Assembly: GCA_948482415.1 (NCBI GenBank)
Contig: CAOMFZ010000073.1
Coordinates: forward strand, 1 to 9,960
Direction: 5' to 3'
From: an uncultured Mailhella sp.
GTDB taxonomy: Bacteria > Desulfobacterota > Desulfovibrionia > Desulfovibrionales > Desulfovibrionaceae
DNA: 9,960 nt
The position numbers and the translations under genes were made by a program. The notes beneath the pieces are model-generated. The model was given only the letters and a program-made list of their open reading frames with translations, was not told where the DNA came from and searched no databases. Each line of letters opens with the position of its first letter. Within the stretch, counting starts at the first letter, position 1. Shown here in pieces: positions 6,233 to 9,960 of the stretch.

Positions 6233-6979
6233 ATGAAAGAACATAATAACGCACAAGAATTATTGGATATTATTCAAAAATCTAAACATGTGGCTGTTCT
6301 GACAGGTGCCGGCATTTCAACCCTTTCAGGAATACCTGATTTTCGCGGTGTCGGTGGTTTATATTCCCGCAAAGACATTGATGCCAATAAACTTTTTGAC
6401 ATTCATTATTTTAGAAAAGATCCCGGTTATTATTATAAAAATACCCGTGATTTTCTGTATGAAGTTGCAGCCAGACCTAATATTGTGCATGAAACACTTG
6501 CTAAAATGGAAGAAAAAGGGCTGATTAAAGCAATTATTACGCAAAACATAGATTTACTGCATCAAAAAGCAGGCTCAAAAACAGTTTTTGAATTGCATGG
6601 TTCCCCTATGAAGCATTATTGTTTATCCTGCGGCAAAGAATTTGATTTTGAGACAGTGCTTGCCATGATACAGGAAAAGGAAGTGCCTTACTGCCCCCAC
6701 TGCGGCGGTATTATTAAGCCCAGAATTGTTTTTTTTGGTGAATCTTTGCCGGAATATGATTTGGATAATGCTGAATATCATGCAAAACATGCGGATTTTC
6801 TGCTGGTGCTTGGCACAAGTTTAACCGTGTATCCGGCAGCCGCCATTCCGGAAATTACCCACAGATCAGGCGGTAAACTTGGCATTGTCAATGCGTCCCC
6901 TACCTATATTGATAATGCAGTTGTCTATAAAGCAAATGATTTAGGGGAAATTTTTGAAAATATTAATGCATTGCTTTAA
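6233..6979 (+). CDS. NAD-dependent protein deacetylase of the Sir2 (sirtuin) family
   Basis: Removes acetyl (possibly other acyl) groups from lysines using NAD+, giving nicotinamide and O-acyl-ADP-ribose. The 248 residues are a compact, single-domain bacterial sirtuin. Seen: TGAGISTLSGIPDFRG (24-39) and TQNIDLLHQKAG (103-114) for NAD binding, catalytic His122 in ELHGS, a zinc site at Cys130/Cys133 and Cys154/Cys157, IKPRIVFFGESLP (161-173), LGTSLTVYPAA (193-203) and IVNASPT. Overall it resembles the Thermotoga maritima class U enzyme more than the SIRT5-like desuccinylases; I do not see the usual Tyr/Arg acyl-pocket pair. ATG 6233 is chosen over the in-frame ATG at 6161 because GAGG lies eight bases before it and the family N-terminus begins here. 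hslU follows after 23 bases, so the two are probably co-transcribed. No confident promoter was found. Often annotated cobB/npdA. Confidence 0.95.
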   Translation: MKEHNNAQELLDIIQKSKHVAVLTGAGISTLSGIPDFRGVGGLYSRKDIDANKLFDIHYFRKDPGYYYKNTRDFLYEVAARPNIVHETLAKMEEKGLIKAIITQNIDLLHQKAGSKTVFELHGSPMKHYCLSCGKEFDFETVLAMIQEKEVPYCPHCGGIIKPRIVFFGESLPEYDLDNAEYHAKHADFLLVLGTSLTVYPAAAIPEITHRSGGKLGIVNASPTYIDNAVVYKANDLGEIFENINALL

Positions 6980-7002
6980 TAAAATTCTATAAAGGATTAT
7001 AT

Positions 7003-8316
7003 ATGAATAATTTAACACCCAGAGAAATTGTCAATGAATTAGATAAATATATTATCGGACAAGAGCAAGCCAAAAAAATGGTTGCTATTGCTGTCAGAAA
7101 CCGTTGGCGTCGGCAAAAGCTTGAACCTGAAATGCGGGACGAGATTGCACCCAAAAATATTATTCTCATGGGTCCGACTGGTGTTGGGAAAACTGAAATT
7201 GCACGGCGTCTGGCAAAGCTCACCGGTGCTCCTTTTGTCAAGGTGGAAGCCACAAAATATACTGAAGTTGGTTATGTGGGACGTGATGTTGAATCCATGA
7301 TACGGGATTTACTCGATATCGGCATAAAGCTTATCCGTGATGAAGAAAATCAGCGGGTGAAAGCACAGGCTGAAAAAGCCGCCGAAGAGCGTTTGCTTGA
7401 TTTATTGCTGCCGCATAATCCCAGTGAGGGCAGCCGCGAAACAACACGGGAAAAGCTTCGTAATTTGTGGCACCTGGGACATTTGGATAATCATGAAGTG
7501 GAAATAGAAGTCAAAGAAACTTCACCGCAAATTGATATGTTTGCCATGCCCGGCATGGACCAGATCGGCGACCAAATCAAAACGCTTATGGGCAAAATTT
7601 CCCCTGCAAAAACTCAGCGTAAACGGTTGAAAACCAAGGCTGCATACAATATTCTTTTACAGCAGGAATCTGATAAACTGATTGATGAAGACAAGCTCAT
7701 TGAAATTGCCAGGGAACGTGTTGAGCAAAGCGGCATTGTATTTATCGACGAAATTGATAAGGTTGCCAGTTCTGCCAATACCCAAAGAAGTTCCGAAGTT
7801 TCCCGTGAGGGTGTACAGCGCGATTTATTGCCTATTGTTGAGGGCAGTACTGTCAATACAAAATATGGCATGATCAAAACGGATCATATTTTATTTATTG
7901 CAGCGGGAGCATTCCATTTTAGCAAACCTTCTGATTTAATTCCTGAATTGCAGGGGCGTTTTCCTTTGCGGGTGGAATTGCAGTCCCTTGGCAAAGATGA
8001 ATTTTACCGTATTTTAACTGAACCTGATAATTCTTTGCAAAAACAATATACTGCGCTTTTGCAGACAGAAGATGTACAGCTTTCCTTTACGGAGGACGGA
8101 CTTCTCGAAATTGCCGCCTTTGCGGAAGAAATCAATGCCGAGTCTGAAAATATCGGTGCAAGACGCCTGTATACCATTCTTGAAAAAATCCTTTCTGATA
8201 TTTCTTTTGAAGCGCCGGAACGCAAATATCAGCACATTGTTATCAATAAAGAGTATGTCAATGCGCATTTGGACGATATCAGAGAAAACAAGGATTTAAG
8301 CCAATATATTTTATAA
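7003..8316 (+). CDS. hslU: ATP-dependent protease ATPase subunit HslU (ClpY)
   Basis: The AAA+ hexameric unfoldase that feeds substrates to the HslV peptidase in the cytoplasm. The 437 residues are near the usual length and every motif is present: N-terminal LTPREIVNELDKYIIGQ, Walker A GPTGVGKT (57-64), pore loop GYVG (90-93), an inserted I domain (about 110-235), Walker B VFIDEI (246-251), sensor 1 region FIAAGAF (298-304), arginine finger in LQGRFP (Arg319), sensor 2 GARRLYT (386-391 region), and the C-terminal LSQYIL tail, which in this family docks into HslV. AAAGGA lies six bases before ATG 7003. The gene before it is a sirtuin, not hslV, and hslV is not in the window. The intact docking tail argues that an HslV partner exists elsewhere in the genome. 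Confidence 0.98.
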   Translation: MNNLTPREIVNELDKYIIGQEQAKKMVAIAVRNRWRRQKLEPEMRDEIAPKNIILMGPTGVGKTEIARRLAKLTGAPFVKVEATKYTEVGYVGRDVESMIRDLLDIGIKLIRDEENQRVKAQAEKAAEERLLDLLLPHNPSEGSRETTREKLRNLWHLGHLDNHEVEIEVKETSPQIDMFAMPGMDQIGDQIKTLMGKISPAKTQRKRLKTKAAYNILLQQESDKLIDEDKLIEIARERVEQSGIVFIDEIDKVASSANTQRSSEVSREGVQRDLLPIVEGSTVNTKYGMIKTDHILFIAAGAFHFSKPSDLIPELQGRFPLRVELQSLGKDEFYRILTEPDNSLQKQYTALLQTEDVQLSFTEDGLLEIAAFAEEINAESENIGARRLYTILEKILSDISFEAPERKYQHIVINKEYVNAHLDDIRENKDLSQYIL

Positions 8317-8319
8317 GTT

Positions 8320-8341
8320 GAGGGGCGTTTGCCCCTTTTTT
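8320..8341 (+). terminator. Intrinsic terminator after hslU
   Basis: GGGGC (8322-8326) pairs with GCCCC (8331-8335) around a GTTT loop, followed by six T (8336-8341). It starts three bases after the hslU stop and ends only eight bases before the ATG of the methyltransferase gene, so that gene must depend on read-through or on a promoter inside hslU. Confidence 0.8.
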
Positions 8342-8349
8342 GTGTCAAT

Positions 8350-9855
8350 ATGAAAGAATATGTACTCGTCCGGCTTACCAGTATGAGCCATGACGGCAGG
8401 GCAGTGGGAAGAATAGAAAATTTGTCCGCTCTAAACTGGTCCAATCAAAATATACAGTGTCAAAATGCACAGTATAACGGCATGGTTGTTTTTGTGCAAA
8501 ATGCCATTATCGGGCAAACAGTCATGGCAGAACTTATTGAAAATAAAAAGAATTTTCTTTCTGCAAAATGTGCTGAAATTATAGAACAATCCCCGTTTTT
8601 TAGTTCCGGTATCTGTCCGCATCAAAAAGAGTGCGGCGGCTGTGCATGGCAGAATATCGCCTATGAGAAGCAAATTCAGGAAAAAGAAAATTATATTAAA
8701 AATGCGCTGAAACGTTTAGGAAAAGTGCAGAATTTTGAGAAAAATTTTTACCCGCTTCTTTCTCCTCTTTCTGCTGCAGCAAGGCAAAATGAAACTCTTT
8801 TTTACCGCAATAAAATGGAATTTGCTTTTGCTTTGCAGAATGGAAAATTGGCACTTGGTTTACGCAAAAAAAACAGCCATGAACCGGTGGAAGTGACTGA
8901 CTGTAAATTGCAAAATCCGCATGCCATGAAAATTCTTGCTGTTCTGCGTTCTCAATTACAGGATTTTCAGTATGATTTTTTCCGTTATGCAGTGCTGCGC
9001 GTTTTTCAAAATAACTGGACTGTGGAACTCATTACCTATCCGTTTTCAAAACAGCACAAAAATGAAGAAGAGCAAACTATATTAGCGTGTTATGAAGCAT
9101 TGAAAGGAAATATTGCGGGCTTGGTACACAGTGAACGAAAAGCCGGAACAGATATTGCCTATGGGGAAAGAATTATCAGGGAATTTGGCAAAACCGTACT
9201 TTATGAAAAACTCAAAATTTCAGGAAGAGAAATTGATTTTAAACTTGGCAGCTCTGCGTTTTTTCAAGTTAATTCTGCCATGGCAGAAGTGCTTTATCAG
9301 GTCGTTTATGATTTTGCGAGTGCGATTTTACCGGAAAAAAATGCGCATATTTGGGATTTTTACTGCGGCATTGGTTCCATTGGTTTGTCACTTGCCAATT
9401 TGTGCGTTGAAAATACAAAAACTTTTTCATTAGAATATGTTAAAGGACTTTCGGTTGATACTCCTTGCTATTCCTATAAAAAAGCGTTTTTGCTGGGAGT
9501 TGAGGTTGTAGAAAAGGCAATTTCGTTAGCAGAAGAAAATGCGCAATTAAATCAATGTATTTTTGCAAAATTTATCTGCTCAGCCGGTAAAAACTTACAG
9601 AAATTCTTTAAACAATACTCTCTGCCCAATTTGCTGATTTTAGACCCTCCGCGCTCAGGTATTGAAAATGAAGCAATTTCCTCCATTTTGCAGTATGCAC
9701 CGCAATTTTTAATTCTGGTCTCCTGTAATCCCACAACACTTGCCCGTGACCTTGCAAAGCTGACCCAAAAATATTCCATAAAAGCCATTCAGGGCGTAGA
9801 CTTGTTCCCGCATACCCCCCATGTGGAAACTGTGGTGTTGCTGGAACGAAACTAG
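8350..9855 (+). CDS. rlmD: 23S rRNA (uracil-5-)-methyltransferase, RlmD/RumA type
   Basis: An SAM-dependent enzyme that methylates C5 of a uridine in 23S rRNA (U1939 in E. coli RlmD). At 501 residues it is long for the family. Seen: a TRAM RNA-binding domain (about 1-75), a 4Fe-4S site from Cys89, Cys95, Cys98 (CPHQKECGGC) and Cys185, FFQVN (304-308), SAM motif I DFYCGIGSIGLSLA (336-349), GVEVVEKA (383-390), DPPRSG (432-437), the nucleophile Cys459 in SCNPTTLARDL, and the terminal HVETVVLL with Glu493. Two stretches look inserted: about 20 residues inside the TRAM domain and about 25-30 between motif I and GVEVV. ATG 8350 has no ribosome site; an alternative is TTG 8329 with GAGG five bases upstream, adding seven residues, but both lie in the terminator hairpin. 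RlmCD or RlmC-like specificity cannot be excluded. Confidence 0.93.
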   Translation: MKEYVLVRLTSMSHDGRAVGRIENLSALNWSNQNIQCQNAQYNGMVVFVQNAIIGQTVMAELIENKKNFLSAKCAEIIEQSPFFSSGICPHQKECGGCAWQNIAYEKQIQEKENYIKNALKRLGKVQNFEKNFYPLLSPLSAAARQNETLFYRNKMEFAFALQNGKLALGLRKKNSHEPVEVTDCKLQNPHAMKILAVLRSQLQDFQYDFFRYAVLRVFQNNWTVELITYPFSKQHKNEEEQTILACYEALKGNIAGLVHSERKAGTDIAYGERIIREFGKTVLYEKLKISGREIDFKLGSSAFFQVNSAMAEVLYQVVYDFASAILPEKNAHIWDFYCGIGSIGLSLANLCVENTKTFSLEYVKGLSVDTPCYSYKKAFLLGVEVVEKAISLAEENAQLNQCIFAKFICSAGKNLQKFFKQYSLPNLLILDPPRSGIENEAISSILQYAPQFLILVSCNPTTLARDLAKLTQKYSIKAIQGVDLFPHTPHVETVVLLERN

Positions 9856-9885
9856 AGCATTTCCGGAACTAGTTGCAATTTATTC

Positions 9886-9922
9886 ACAAAACCGTTATAG
9901 ACAACGTCTATAACGGTTTTGT
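9886..9922. terminator. 17-bp perfect hairpin, probable terminator after the methyltransferase gene
   Basis: Arms at 9886-9902 and 9906-9922 are perfectly complementary around an AAC loop, with T-rich sequence in and after the right arm (GGTTTTGTTTATT). It starts 30 bases after the stop codon. With A-runs on the left and T-runs on the right it could end transcription from both sides. The remaining bases up to 9960 show no supported gene. Confidence 0.75.
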
Positions 9923-9960
9923 TTATTATGTGGTTTCTTGTTGTTCTTGGGAAATTTATT

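Noticed and set aside
9923..9960. Possible end of a convergent gene at the right edge.
   Set aside because: Stops interrupt the minus-strand frames and the piece is too short to support any call.

Overview
The window is AT-rich bacterial chromosome (roughly 35-40% G+C by eye), carrying eight protein-coding genes, no RNA genes and no CRISPR array. The gene families (FmdB-type zinc ribbon with a Cys-rich tail, porphobilinogen deaminase, AAA_32-type Lon-like protease, HslU, a Thermotoga-like sirtuin, an RlmD/RumA-type RNA methyltransferase) suggest a low-GC member of the Desulfovibrionaceae or a relative. That placement is an inference from family resemblance only. Signal peptides and a TetR regulator fit a Gram-negative, free-living or host-associated organism.

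Left part (1-3570), minus strand: a three-gene operon in the order fmdB-like, hemC, Lon-like ATPase/protease. It is read from a good sigma70-type promoter at 3540-3568. hemC and the protease gene overlap by four bases (ATGA), so their translation is probably coupled. The protease gene runs off the left edge; 761 codons are visible, including the complete Ser-Lys dyad.

Middle (3570-5380), plus strand: a small secreted protein of unknown function, then a family 3 amino-acid-type periplasmic binding protein with its own promoter and a clear intrinsic terminator. No permease or ATPase gene lies nearby. A 327-base intergenic stretch follows. It is full of inverted repeats, is bounded by 11-bp inverted ends, and looks like a small dispersed or mobile repeat rather than random spacer.

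Right part (5380-9960): a TetR-family regulator on the minus strand with a palindromic operator candidate just upstream of its start. Divergent from it are a class U-like sirtuin (NAD-dependent deacetylase) and hslU, 23 bases apart and probably co-transcribed. hslV, the usual partner of hslU, is not adjacent. After an intrinsic terminator comes an RlmD/RumA-type 23S rRNA uracil-5-methyltransferase that carries two extra loops, then a 17-bp perfect hairpin.

The two protein-quality-control ATPases (Lon-like and HslU) and the sirtuin give the window a protein-homeostasis flavour, but they sit in separate transcription units. I see housekeeping genes with some odd local architecture and no convincing new multi-gene system. 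The best leads are the repeat-like material shared by the ends of two unrelated genes, the hslU context, and the insertions in the methyltransferase.
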